DNA from: Ectocarpus siliculosus
Taxonomy: Eukaryota; Sar; Phaeophyceae; Ectocarpales; Ectocarpaceae
Reading direction: 5' to 3'
Assembly: GCA_000310025.1 (NCBI GenBank)
Contig: FN649744.1
Coordinates: 122,045 to 186,044 of the forward strand
DNA: 64,000 nucleotides
The translations under genes were made by a program, and so were the position numbers. Shown here piece after piece: positions 39,301 through 51,388 of this stretch. The notes beneath the pieces are model-generated. The model ran no database searches. It was given only the letters and a program-made list of their open reading frames with translations, and was not told the DNA's origin. The stretch's first letter is position 1. Each line of letters begins with the position of its first letter.

Positions 39301-42300
39301 TTAGCGAATACCACACGGGCGGGACAGCTTTCTGAAATCCTCGTAAGTATCGTCTCCAGCATGTGGTTCGTTTTTTTTCCCTCACGGCAAGAGCGTCACC
39401 AGGCCAAGTTGGACATGCATGTGTTTCTTGTCGGAAGAGGTTGGTGCCGCAATCAGTCATCAGGCCTTCGTTCGCCATGGGTCCAAGCTTCTGATGTTAT
39501 TGACCCCCCCGTCCTCTACTATGAAACTTGAATTGATTGTTAGACCTTGGCGGGCGGCCTACTCTCAACTCGCTGTTCAACCTGGTACTGCTCCCACTGA
39601 CAACAGCGAGGCTTGGTGTCGTTGACCGCTCAAGAGCAATTGTTTGGAAACTGTATAGAGTGTTTTTTCTGTCATTGAAGTCTCAGTTTGTTGTTTGGCT
39701 GACCTGCTCCTGACGGACGTTGTCGTTCATCTCTCGAGAACGTAACGATCAAATGGCGTGTTGGTTCTGTTGTTTGACGTCTCAGGTTGTCGTGGATGAC
39801 CTGCTTCCTACGGGTGGCAAGGGTCGGCTCTTGTGCTCTGCCTCGGCGGACAAGTCGGAGCTGTGGGTCAGCATCATAGAGAAGGCGTATCTCAAGGTAT
39901 CCCGGAGCAGTAATAGCATCAGCTTTTCGAGGGGCTGGTTGTATTGTGAAGCAAAGAATATGTTGAGGTACATTTGGCCCCGCGGCAAGGGTACCCCGGC
40001 AATACACACGAGCGTGTGGTTAGTCGAGTAGACAACATTGTGACGGTGTGATATGCCGTTCAATCGTGTAGGTGGCCTGCTGTGAATCAAGGACCGCAAT
40101 GCAGGTGAAAAAAGGTATCTACGGTAAAGGGTATTGAAATCGATTCAGCCGACTAGCTGGTTAGTGACCTATCAATTCGTGGCGATGTGGTTTGCCCCCT
40201 GTGCGCAAGTTCGTCTTTCACTCAATCGACGTTTCACTCAATGGACAAACGTCTTTTGACTGGTGTCACGCTTAAACTCATTCATTCCACTCGCGTGCCC
40301 CTTGTTCCCAAGCGTCTAGATTTCCAAGTTGTACCCCGGATTGAGGATTCACGTGGTAAATAGTGTATATTATCGAAGTGAAACCATCTGATGTCTTCAT
40401 GGTTGGACATGGAACCGTGGACTAAATTGGTATTCGCTGCAAGTTGTAGTCGGTAGAAGGGGTCAACGATGATCGGTAGGAACAGCTGGCCTTCTTCGCA
40501 GATTTTTTCCGTATCTTTTTTTGCGTTGTTGTGGCAGGTAAACGGCGGCTACGACTTTCCTGGAAGCAACTCCGGTATCGACCTCTTCGCGCTGACCGGA
40601 TGGCTACCGGAACAGGTTGGGAGCGCCTGCATCTCGTTGACTCTAGAAGTGCTCTCCAATGAGAGAACCGCAGAGCGAACCATAAATCAGTGGAGGATGT
40701 GTCATGCAGGAAAATCTGTTGCTTAATAATTGAGCGTGAAGGGTGTGGGTAGGATATGCCGAGACAGCATCAACGCGTCTGAAAAAAAACGTTTCCGTCT
40801 GAAAAAAATCTTTCCCGTTCGAGGACCACCGGCTGCCACAGAGCCGCACATTGCGCACATTGTCCATGACAAGTTGATTAAATTGATATCGGTAGCTGTG
40901 AAGGCTTCGTGAGACGTTCTGCTTCGTAGTTCTTTGTACAGGTAAAAGCTTTTGAAACGTTTGTTCTCGTTCGTAATAATCCGTGAAATACATCTTTCAG
41001 ATATTGCCCCGGAAATTACGGCCACGACATTGCCACACTTGGGGACACACCGCGTGTGAAAAAAACAGTCAAGGTTCTGGTACATTGTTTCTGGCTGTTT
41101 TTTTTTTGTCCCCAACTCGTTTGAATGGATCGATCTGACTGGTGCGGATATTTATCAGATTTTGTTCGAGGAGCATCGGCCACCAAAAGGACACACATCA
41201 GCACGACGTGCGCAGCCGCTGGACAATTACGAGACCGCTGAACGCGTGTGGCAAAGGCTCCTCTCGGCGCACAGATTCGGCGACTGTCTCATCACCGTCG
41301 CGACAAGTGCGGACCTATATTGGTTGCGGATGCACGACAAGCAGATCTTGATTTTCGCGTGCAAAGGATGCGTATTGGTGTTGTTATATGTCTTGCCCTC
41401 AAGTCGCTGCTGTTGGGCGTCACGTTTTGACGTTCCCGGTGTTGTTTTAGGGTGAGGTCATTGTCGGAAGATAATAGCCTCATTGTCGGAGATTACATCA
41501 TCGCCGACATGGAAGTCAAATATCACTGGAGGCGTTACGGTTACCGATGCTGTCCTTCGGATATCGTTCATTGTATCGCCTGTTCCGCGCTGTCGGTACT
41601 GGACAGCCTTCCGTCATGTGATCGTCCGTGACACCAAGAAAGTGTTGCGGGGCGATACGCGTTCCATGCCTGCGTAGCAAGTCAGGACAAGAACACGGAC
41701 ATGCTCAGACAGTGATTGCCACCTGTTGTATGACGTATTTGTGGTATTGTTGCCCCCTTCGGCCATCACGATTTCACTGTAACGTATGACATGACACCGA
41801 TCTTGATATTCGATTTGTCTATTGAGACGACCTGAGACGGGTTTGGGACCGCCATGCTATTTGTGTAGTGTACACCTTATTTCATTACAAAATGTCCTGC
41901 CTCAGTCTGTGTCATGGTTGTATTGTTTCTGTTTTCACTAAGCCTGTTTTTTTTTCGTTGCACAGGCAACATTGCGGAGGATGAGGCTGAGAGGCTGGGC
42001 CTGGTACCCTCTCACGCCTATGCCGTTTTGGACGTGAAGGAGGTCAATGGGACTAGACTCTTGCAGGTGCAGCTTCAAATCGTCGATTGCAGAACATGAA
42101 CATGTTTTCGCCATATATCGATGGCATCTGTGCCGCTTTCTACGATAGGAGATCAACTGGATTAACAGCAGTGCATTGCAGTGCGGCGCTGAAGAGCAGT
42201 GAAGATGCGCGTGAGATAAGAAAGCATGCGCAGAAGAGAGGTGGACGTATCAGAAATTGCACATTTGGTGGATTTGGTACAAGCAACTTATACATCTTTT

Positions 42301-45300
42301 CGAACGCCGTAGTTGTTTCGGCACCACATGCATGAGCATCGATTACTCCGAAGTACTCGTTGGAGGCAGTTTCATACTATTCACTCTTTTCGGACAACTC
42401 TTTTTTCTGGGCTATTGCGTCGTTTCGTGTTGGTAACTTTTTTCGTAAATCGTGTGCTACGGAATGTTTTTGTTTTTTTGTCGATTTGCAGGTGAAGAAC
42501 CCGTGGAGTCGCAAGCGATGGCGCGGGCCTTACTCCGTAGAAGATACCCAAAGATGGACACCGGCACTCAAGGAGTAAGTCATCGGGAGATTACCCCTCC
42601 GACTGTCTTGAAACTTGACACTTTTTTCGCTTGAAGAACACTCCCCCAATCTAAATCGGTATCGTCGTGATGGGAAGTTGGAATGTACCGACTACCATTC
42701 ACAGACAAACAACGGCCATGGCATAGAACAAAAATTAAATATACAAAAAGCATTAACCAGAAACGGTACAGTATGCTGCACCCGTTTCTGGTTACTGCCC
42801 AAACTAAAACTCCTGTGTGACCTCGACTGATATGTCAATTATATGACTGTATGTGTATGGATTTGTAATTTTCTTTTTGGTTGGTTGAGGTTCGGTGGGC
42901 TGTCCGATTCAAAAACACATCAGCTGCATGAGTTGTTGACCTCGAGAAATGTCAAAACCGGCAGGTGGTCAGCCAGCTGTAGGCTGGTGCTGCTACTGCT
43001 TTATTTCAGCTTGCATCACCCCTTCCTGACACTGCCGTGCTCTCATGAGCCCACTCCAGAGGTACCCCTCTTGTAACACCGAAAGCTGAGTAGACTGACA
43101 AGCTGAGTAGACTGGCGCCAGGATAGATGGGACGGACACGCACACATTGACACTCCGATCATCATGGTGCGTCTTCATCAGCGCGTGATTGCCAGTGTGA
43201 TTACCAATGTCACTGTCATTGGCGTGTCATCATCTCTGTCTATCATTGCCGAAATTGTTGTGGCCGTTGAGATGGATGTTTTCATCATGATCTATGACTT
43301 TGGCGTTGCCCATGTGACTGTCGTCATCATCGTCGTCGGCATTGAAACCATCGCCGTTACCATTGCCGTTGTAATTGTCACCATCACCGCGACCATCCGT
43401 TGTCTTTGTCATTTTGCCTCTCCATCGTCACTTCCATCGCCAGGGCCGTGAAGTACGACCTGGAAACAGCCATGCTCAAGGACAACGGTGTCTTCTGGGT
43501 GGACTTTGCATCCATCTTCCAGTACTTCAAAAACGTCTTCATGAACTGGAATCCGAGCGTCTTCAGCTTCAGGTGAATTTGGACACCCTAGCCCGCCCCT
43601 GCCTCAAACAGGAACTGCACCGCTAGCCTATTTTGTTTATGACCAGGAATTCCTACATCTTCAGGTGGAGATGATTTTGCGGCCCCTAACCATAGCAGCA
43701 GTCTTCCCGCCCTAGCTCCGTGTCTATATGAGTGAAAACGGCGAACCTTTCACCTTGGGGTGACTTGAAGCCAAAATACACGTGAGATGCGAATATTTGC
43801 AAACTACACAGAATAGATGCTGTGCTACACTTGCAGTAGAGCTGGCCAACAATCAGGCCCGACGAATGGTACGCGTTTCAAGTCCAAACGCGTATTGTTC
43901 GTAGGGTCTCATTGGTGTGGACCCCTATCCTCTCTCCCAGCGATTTTTCTTGTTTTCTCTGAACTCAACGCGATGCGTGCGTTCTACGTGCTGAAACAAC
44001 AGGTTCGTGATGCACCTGCGGTGGCCGGTGAACATGGGTCCTAAGAACGACTCCTTCAACCTCGGCGACAACCCGCAGCTATCGCTCTCCGTCAAGAGCA
44101 GCGCGAAAAATGCCGTTTCGGGGGCATCCGGCTCGGCGATGGCTGCCGCGGCGGGAGGGGCGGCAGCGGCGGTGGCACGCACGCAGTCTCCAACCGTGTG
44201 GGTGCTGCTGAGCAGGTGAACATGGACACCAGACAATGTGTGTTCGTTTCAATGTTTGGCTTTTTTGCTTTTGTTGTTGTGGTTCCCGTAACGCTTGTTT
44301 GTGTCCTTTTCGAGTTCGCGATTGAAATGTATGAAGACGCTGTTTGCTTTTGTGGCAGAATTATTCATGTGGAAAAGCGAAACAGACGGGCGTTTGTGGT
44401 GTTGTAGCTGGTATCAATTGTGTCGTTTCGTGTCTGCGGTTGCTATCAAGCTGTTTTTCTTGTTGCTTGGACCAATTGGACTCCTTTGTGAGCTTGGTGC
44501 GTGCCGCATGTGACTTGACCACCCGTAGGTTGCACAAAATACCACACCCCCGATTGTTTTTAAAGCCCGATTACTCGACGACAACGAGGATTCAAGAGCC
44601 AAATGATACGTTTTCGAAAACCTCTCGAGGAGACGGTTCCAACGCCGTCGCTGCTTTTGCTGCAGATTTCTGGAGCTCGAGCTTGGAGAACGGTCCGGGG
44701 GCATGGTATCTTATGCAACCCGCCGTGCTGTTTGTGATTCTGTGCAAAAGTTTCTTTTTGCTTGTTTTGCCTTCATCAAACCTGTAACTGACAGGAAACG
44801 CTACCCTGTATTTACTACGTAACCTAACGCAACAACAGATACTTGTCAACCCCGTTGCTACTTTGTCGTTGACAGATGAGGCAAGTCCTGCGGTAACAGC
44901 CACCACCACGTTGTTTTCGCGTGTTCTCCTTGTTTTGCAGACACGTGACGGTGATCGAGTCCGACCCGGCAGAAGGCGACTTTTTGACGATGCACGTCTA
45001 CGCGGGCACGCAAGGGAAGCGAGTCTACTACCCGGACACGCCAATGTTCAAGGGGATTTACACCAACAACCCTCACACCCTCGTCAGGTATGACCCATAC
45101 AACCAAGCCGTTACGTATCAACGTGCCGTCCCGCGTACAGGTACCGCCAGGCATACCGGTACTCCGCCGGGTATTACCGTACCACCGGTACCGTGCCATA
45201 ACTGTCCGTAGCGCACCGTGTATTCCGTCCGTCGAACCGACGCCTTCAACCATTGGTGTGGATCATTTTCTTTGAAATTTCCATGATTTGATGATGCAGA

Positions 45301-48300
45301 TTCGACTTGCCGGAGAATACGGGCTCCACGGACAAGTGGGTCGATTACACGCTCGTGGTCAGCCAGTACGAGAAGAAGAGAGAAGTCAGGTAACAAGTAG
45401 AGACAGACGAGTGACAATAGCTGGATTCCTTGTTCTTGTGTGTGTCTGTGTTTTTTTTTCGTCCTTTCCTGTCCTATTTTCTAGTACTTTTCTGTTAGCG
45501 GAAACCAGACGAGTAACAACCAGGGAACATGAGATAGATGCGAAAAAAGATGGATGAAAATGTGATGGTACACAGCAGTGATGGTGGTATTTGAAAGTTC
45601 TGATGTAATGTTCAATTGGGTCCAATTGCTTTGTTGTGTCGCCATGGTTCGCTTTTGTGTCCCAATTTCTTGTTCTTCAATCTTGATTGTTGCTTTGGTA
45701 TCTCATTGTATCAGCATGACGTCGTCGGAGACTTGCCGTAAGGTTCGTACGATGTGATAACAACAAACCACTCCTTGTCGTTTTTGCTGGCGAAGTGTAT
45801 GTTGATTTCACCTCTGTTGGTGCATCAATTTCCTCTCGCGTCCGTCGCGATGTCTGCTTCGTTCTTTGTTCCTTTCTTTCGTTGCGGAAAGGTATTCCGT
45901 TAACGTCTACTGCTCGGACACCTTCAAGCTGTACCATACTCCGACAGCTCCCGAACACGCGCGGTCTATCGTTGTGAGTACCGAAGGGTGAAAGGACATT
46001 CCACACCTTGCTACGGCTATTATTGGCTCGTACACAGCACTACCGAGGCGCAGCATGATAGTTCCGTTTCGTTGACTCACCCCACGCTGGAGCTGACGCT
46101 TGTCCGTCCAGAGTAGCCCTGGCTAGCCGATGAAACATGTAGCACTGGTCGTGGTAGCAGCTGTGTTAGGTGTGGATGAAGTGTAGGTTGGCCGGGTTGA
46201 TTGTCACAATGCGCTCGTAGGTATTAATTCGACTGATCTCTCTCTCTCGCTGTCCCCCCGCCCCCCCATCTCTTCCTCTCCTTTTTCTCTCCCTCTACCT
46301 CTCGTTCCATCGGTCGTTCACCCTGTATCATCCCCCTGTTACTTCTTTTGTCTGCCTGGTTTATTGTTCCAGGGCGCATGGGATCAAAGCAGTGCGGGGG
46401 GAGCACTGGGGAGACCGCTTTTCTACACCAACCCACAGTACGCGGTTGTGCTCACACAAAAAACAAAGGTCCACATCGAAGTCAGGGCACCCAAAGACGT
46501 GAGCGCAGCCAACATCGGTTTTCACACACCGCACGTTTTTTTTTGTGTCTTCTGGCAGATCGGAATTACTTTACGTTACATGGGTTACAAAGTGACGGCC
46601 AAAGCATATTGTTTTGTGATGCTTCATGGCTTGCTTTGCGTGCCTGTATTTTGTCCTTCCGTTCCTGCACGGCATGTTTAGTTTCAGATCAACGCTACCG
46701 TGGTGTCGCAAGGAGGAATGCGGATTGACTCTGTCTCGAGCGAGCGGGAGGTGATGACGACGGGCTCATACCGGCAGGGTTTCTGTTACGCGGAAAACGT
46801 TCTGCCGGCGGGAACGTACACTGTTATCTTCAGCACCTACAAACCGGGCCAGGTGTGTGCGACAAGACACGGTTCTGTACTTGTACAGTAATAGGCAATG
46901 GCCACGTATATCCCCTTCTCTGATAATAGCATTCTCGAGTCTTTTCACATGAGTCGATATTTGAACTGGCTTCTTAGTTTGTTGTCGATGCCAAGAATTA
47001 AAAAGAAAGGCAAAGACCCGTGTTATTTTCTCGCCGCTTGCCGCGGCTGCATATCGTTTGATAGGTGGCGGGGTTCGTGGCAAAGCTGTGCACGACGAGT
47101 CCGGTGAGGCCCCCTACCCGCATCCCACAGGAGGGGGAAGGCATGACATCTAAGCAGGTAAGCTACGTGGTACCATTGTTTTTGGACAACTGTCTGTTTG
47201 ATGAATGCCAGACACGGATGGCGAAATGACTCAATATCATAGTGATATCAAAATGAGCATCTGCTTCACTCGAATAAATAGCTTAATCCGGGAAAGACCG
47301 TTTGTTGTTGCTTGTGACGTGCTATGGGAGCTTTCTTCCACGTCGTGTTCGTATGTAATTGTGTGTAATCAACGGTTGCGCGGTTTGTCTATGATAGTCA
47401 GCTTGTTTCTAGAGTTTCTTACTGCACGATCAGTTCTGTGTCTTCTTTTAGGTTTTAGTGTCACTTTCCTTCTTCCGTGAGCTCTCTCTTTCTGTCTCTC
47501 TCTCTGCGGCTTTCTGTACTTGTTACTTTTCAGAACTGATGCGTTTGTGAAGGAGATAGCTGATAACGTCATTATTTTTTATCAGGTGGTGCGCGGGCGA
47601 TGGAGACAAGATGATGGCACGGCAGCGGGCTGCGGCAACTTCGGCAGATACCTCGATAACCCAAGGTTTGTAAACAACCAGGACATCCTACTGGTGTTGA
47701 AACCTATTTTTCAGGTTCCCTCGACAGCACGCACAGAGAGATAGAGAGACAGAAAGGCATTTCTGCCAGCACACTCGACACGGGAACAATGGTCGCCGAA
47801 CCTTTTTCGCGATGAGTTAAAGATAGGTTTTGTGTCCAAACACGGGCTATAGCTCCTAGCGTGGCAGTCACGCTGTTTCTCCCTGTATATTTCTCGCATT
47901 TGTCATGAGTAACACGGTCCGGTGCATAAACCGATTGGTGGTGACCGCCTTTGATGTTTGTTTTTTCTTTTTTCCCGTACAGCTCAAGGACAGAACGACT
48001 TGTTGGTGAGTTTCACGAACGACGTGAACAGTGCGATTGAAACACACGAAGCTAGGTCAACGAGGGTGTGGACGCGAATCACTGATGATCCGTGTTGTTG
48101 AGCTACGCACGGGTGGAATTCCACCGTTGGAGGTTGCCTCGCCTCGCAAGTTGAAGAAAGCGTCGTCTCCATTCCGCTAAAAAGGTCGCACTTGTCTGTG
48201 ATTGCTTTGTCGGCCATCCTACGATGCCGCGTGCAGTTGTTGCTGTGTCATACGTGCTGCCCATACGAAATACCCTGTAGGATCCATACGGACGACGTAA

Positions 48301-48984
48301 TGGAAGGCCAGTAACAGCGACAACGTACATTTACGATATCCGGGACCATTCCCCGGCCTCCCTCCCCTCCTCCCGAAGGCAAGAATGACCCCAACACAAC
48401 TTCGGCGCTCAAGACGCCTAAAGCACCGCGTTCAGGACTAGGAAGCATTTTGCTTCGCTTCAAAGGGACGCGTAGTCAACTGAGAGTGCATGGCTACTTA
48501 GAGAGTAAGCATGCCCCCTCCCCCCCCCCCCGTGCCCGTCCGCACTTGCTTCTTTCTTTCTGCTATTAGGTATCTCTTCACCGTACCGTCCCGAGCGTCG
48601 ATACTCCTCCGCGTCGTAATCCCAGAAAACGCGGGACCCTTCCCCGAGGGGAGGCCCGCGGTCAACATCACGCTCTTCCCAACCACGAGGGAGGGGGGGG
48701 GTGATAGCACCGCGGGACCCCCCGAGGATACCGGCGGCATGCACCGAGGTGTCGGGAGGATTTCCCTCAACCCCAAGTGTCAACCGACTTCCAACCTCGC
48801 GATAGCGTCGTCGAATGGAGGGGTCTACATGGACTCGAGCGCGGGGGCCGTTACGGAGAGCGTGGAGGTTGAGGCCGGGGAGTACGTAGCCGTGGTGTCG
48901 TCATTTAGGCCACAGAAGGCCGACTACGAAATCACCATCTACACGACCCCGGCACTCGCCAGGGTGCAGCGGATCATGGGCTGA
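33346..48984 (+). CDS. CAPN7: Calpain-7-like cysteine protease, copy A (catalytic triad intact)
   Basis: An intracellular calpain of the CAPN7/PalB type; relatives bind ESCRT-III through N-terminal MIT domains. Exons: 33346-33453, 34295-34577, 35115-35239, 35766-35912, 37071-37129, 37644-37746, 38090-38172, 38535-38712, 39072-39149, 39786-39896, 40538-40615, 41159-41306, 41966-42066, 42492-42574, 43444-43572, 44003-44215, 44941-45087, 45300-45389, 45892-45973, 46373-46498, 46688-46852, 47065-47157, 47586-47665, 48570-48984: 1074 residues. Residues 1-75 ([15 protein letters not shown]...) and ~131-221 look like two MIT domains. A Gln-rich linker precedes the protease core, which has C334 (TDCSFVASL), H517 ([11 protein letters not shown]) and N537 (VKNPWS), plus [20 protein letters not shown]. 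Two calpain-specific beta (C2-like) domains follow, with [27 protein letters not shown] and [14 protein letters not shown]. It is longer than animal CAPN7 because of low-complexity inserts (exons 16 and 24). Introns after 37746 and 38712 start with GC. The start is well supported because copy B aligns from the same Met. Confidence 0.95.
37414..37500 (+). repeat. tRNA-like SINE-type sequence in calpain A intron 5
   Basis: An A box (TGGCTGAGTGG at 37420) and a B-box-like GATTCGAATCT (37473) are followed at once by an A-rich tail (37491-37500). The T-stem does not pair properly, so this is not a working tRNA. The tail favours a SINE or retroposed tRNA fragment. Confidence 0.35.
39786..40615 (+). 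repeat. Block nearly identical to calpain copy B (exon 10 to exon 11)
   Basis: Exon 10, the ~640-base intron 10 and exon 11 match 60295-61141 closely, including long identical intron stretches such as GAGGATTCACGTGGTAAATA. Similarity stops sharply just upstream of exon 10 and just after exon 11, where the flanking introns are unrelated. Confidence 0.8.
42754..42794. repeat. Small hairpin in calpain A intron 14
   Basis: The inverted repeats TAACCAGAAACGGT (42754-42767) and ACCCGTTTCTGGTTA (42780-42794) flank a 12-base loop. No equivalent is seen in copy B. Function unknown. Confidence 0.55.
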
Positions 48985-51388
48985 TCTGGTCATCAGATGG
49001 CTGTTGGGCGCCGATTTAGCTTTGTGGCGTCTTTTGCCGTTTAATGCGATCGATTGCTGAAATGTAAAATGCTTGCGTTTGAAAGATTGATATAGCACTT
49101 CAGATAGTCAGCCTGTTGTCTCGTACCTGTTGGAGGTTTCGGAGAGGGTGGAATATTCTTGAGGTAGTCGTGTCCACCGCCCTCTTCCGCTAATTTATGT
49201 CACGGATTACGGGGCTTAGATTCCTAAAGAGTATGCATCCATCGTCACCGGCTATCGCGGTTTTCGTGCTTTCTCCTTGCCGCGGGGACTACATAACCAC
49301 ACAAAGAATTTTCTCCCTCTGACCATACAGAAAAACCAAGTGAACTACTGTAACCGCATAACACAAATTTTCCCTTGTGCCTCACTAGGCCTCACGGTTA
49401 TCGGTGAGGTCAGTTCAACTGTCTTTCTTTGCCCCTGCGCTTTTCCCTTTATTTCATTTCGTTCATCACGTCAGAGCAACTCGCATTGTACACTACCCCA
49501 CAAAGATGCCGTCCCTGGAAAAGAGGAACAGCGCTTCAGTTGAGTCCGGGGCAACGCCCGGGCTATTATGTTGGTTAACCCACCGTCACCAGTTCCATGA
49601 GCGAGACAGAAAACACACAGACGAACACTCCCAAGCGGTCCGGGTGTGTCTCTGCCTTAATTTCATGACATTGGGTATCATACAGTGCCGGCCCGCTCAC
49701 AAGAGACATCTTCACAAAAAACCGAGGCTCACGTTTGTCGAATACAAGTGCTAGTAGTGGTACACTACTGCTGCGGCGGTACAAAGAAGAGCGGCGGAAG
49801 ATATTGGGCTCGGCCGCCGGCACCCTTATCCTATTCGTACGGTAGCTTTGCTCACTCGTTTTACGACACCTCGAAAACACTGAGCCTCGCTGAAAATTGG
49901 TGAACCTTATCCTTTCGAGCGGGCCGGCGCTGCTGTGGTCTTGCTCAGGAACATGGGTTCTTGAACGTACATATGCGTACATTACAGTAGTACAACGCGA
50001 GTATAGCACAGCGTTGCTCAAACCAGTAGTAGTATTAGTCTAGAAATATTCTAGACGTTCAATTTTTTTTCAAAATTTCAAATTCAACCAATTAATGCGA
50101 CCGCATTCGAGATGCCTACTGTACGTTAGAGAATCACCGCCCGGCACCACATCATCTTCACTTTCCTTTCTCGTGGGCTCCCCCATGCGTGCTCTCTCTC
50201 AGCAATGTGTGTATGTGGGAAGAGAAGCGGACTGACATACACAGGATGCGCTTCACTTTCCATCGTCCATCTGTCTGGTGGGGGCGGCGTGAATCAGTGA
50301 AGAATCGGGGTGTCCCCATTGAATGTCTGAACCCCCACAGAGCCAGCGCCCAGAGCCGCACCATACCAACACGGCTCTCTTCCCAACACTAGCCGAGCGA
50401 ACAGGAAAGTGAAGGTGCTGTATCTAGTGGTTGTTTCAGAGGTTACGTGTGTGCTAACATCACTCAACCCGCCATTGATCAGCAGCTGGGTATCGTGTTA
50501 GCGAACGTTTGAACAATTGTGAAGTTCCGTCAGTTCCTCCGCAACAGCATCCGACTTGCATGCAAAAGTGCAGTGTGACTGCTCTCTTCCTGCAAACCAG
50601 TTGCAGTAGGCGTGCGGATTGATATCCCCCACACGCAATGGGCTCCCGTGCGTTGTTTACGAATGGCGTAGTGATGGTGACGCTATGTACACTGGAAATA
50701 TTGGATCCCGTCTTCCCCACAAGTCGACCCGTTTTGCGTACCACCACAGGCTAGCTACATACGGTATTAGATGCTTAGACGCATGCCGGAGGTGGGTTTT
50801 GTATGGGGGGTTGCACACCAACAATACAGGTGCACACCATGGTTACCATGCTTGTCGATGGGTATATCCTTTTTAGACACCTGGGCACGTGCTTTCGGTT
50901 TCGCGATGTTCGCTCTTGCGCAAATCGTACCTATAATAGAATATGCAGGCGGTGCTGTAACTTCGTCCTGACGTAGCCTACTACAGCAGTAGATGCTACA
51001 ATGGGCAAGTGACCTACTTTAAGACGATGATCCCGCAGCAGCACTGCTGTTGTTACGGCACACGGAGAATAACTCCGCGGCGGTTGTAAGCATCGTTCAT
51101 GGATGTGCGGGAGCAAGCACCGTGATATGGTACACTATCAACCAGTAGTTTTTCTGCCTGCATGTCAACCTTCTTGACGATTCGCTCTGCGTGTGTGTGT
51201 GTTTCTACCGCGACTGCCAAGACCATCAGCTTATGACAATAGCACACCGCCCCACTCTGCCTGTTAACGAAAAATTAACCGAAGATCTTAAAAGAGACGG
51301 GGCTTGTATTTCCCCGGCCGCGGGAGTGACGGGTACAAGAACCACCAGTAGTCGAGACTACAGTACGCTGTAGTGGGCCAGCATTTAT
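48985..51388. other. Spacer between the two calpain-7 genes
   Basis: 2.4 kb holding the 3' region of copy A and the promoter of copy B. From about 50060 it resembles the DNA upstream of copy A (31380 onward). A possible inverted-repeat element lies at 49682-49937. A 116-codon plus-strand frame (49404-49754) is unrecognised and probably not coding. Confidence 0.5.
49682..49937. mobile_element. Possible MITE-like element
   Basis: The ends are inverted copies of CAGYGCCGGCCCGCTC (about 49684-49700 and 49916-49934), roughly 256 bases apart. The CAGTGCCGG start resembles the ends of the 12066 and 30383 elements. There is no coding capacity and no clear target-site duplication. Confidence 0.4.
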
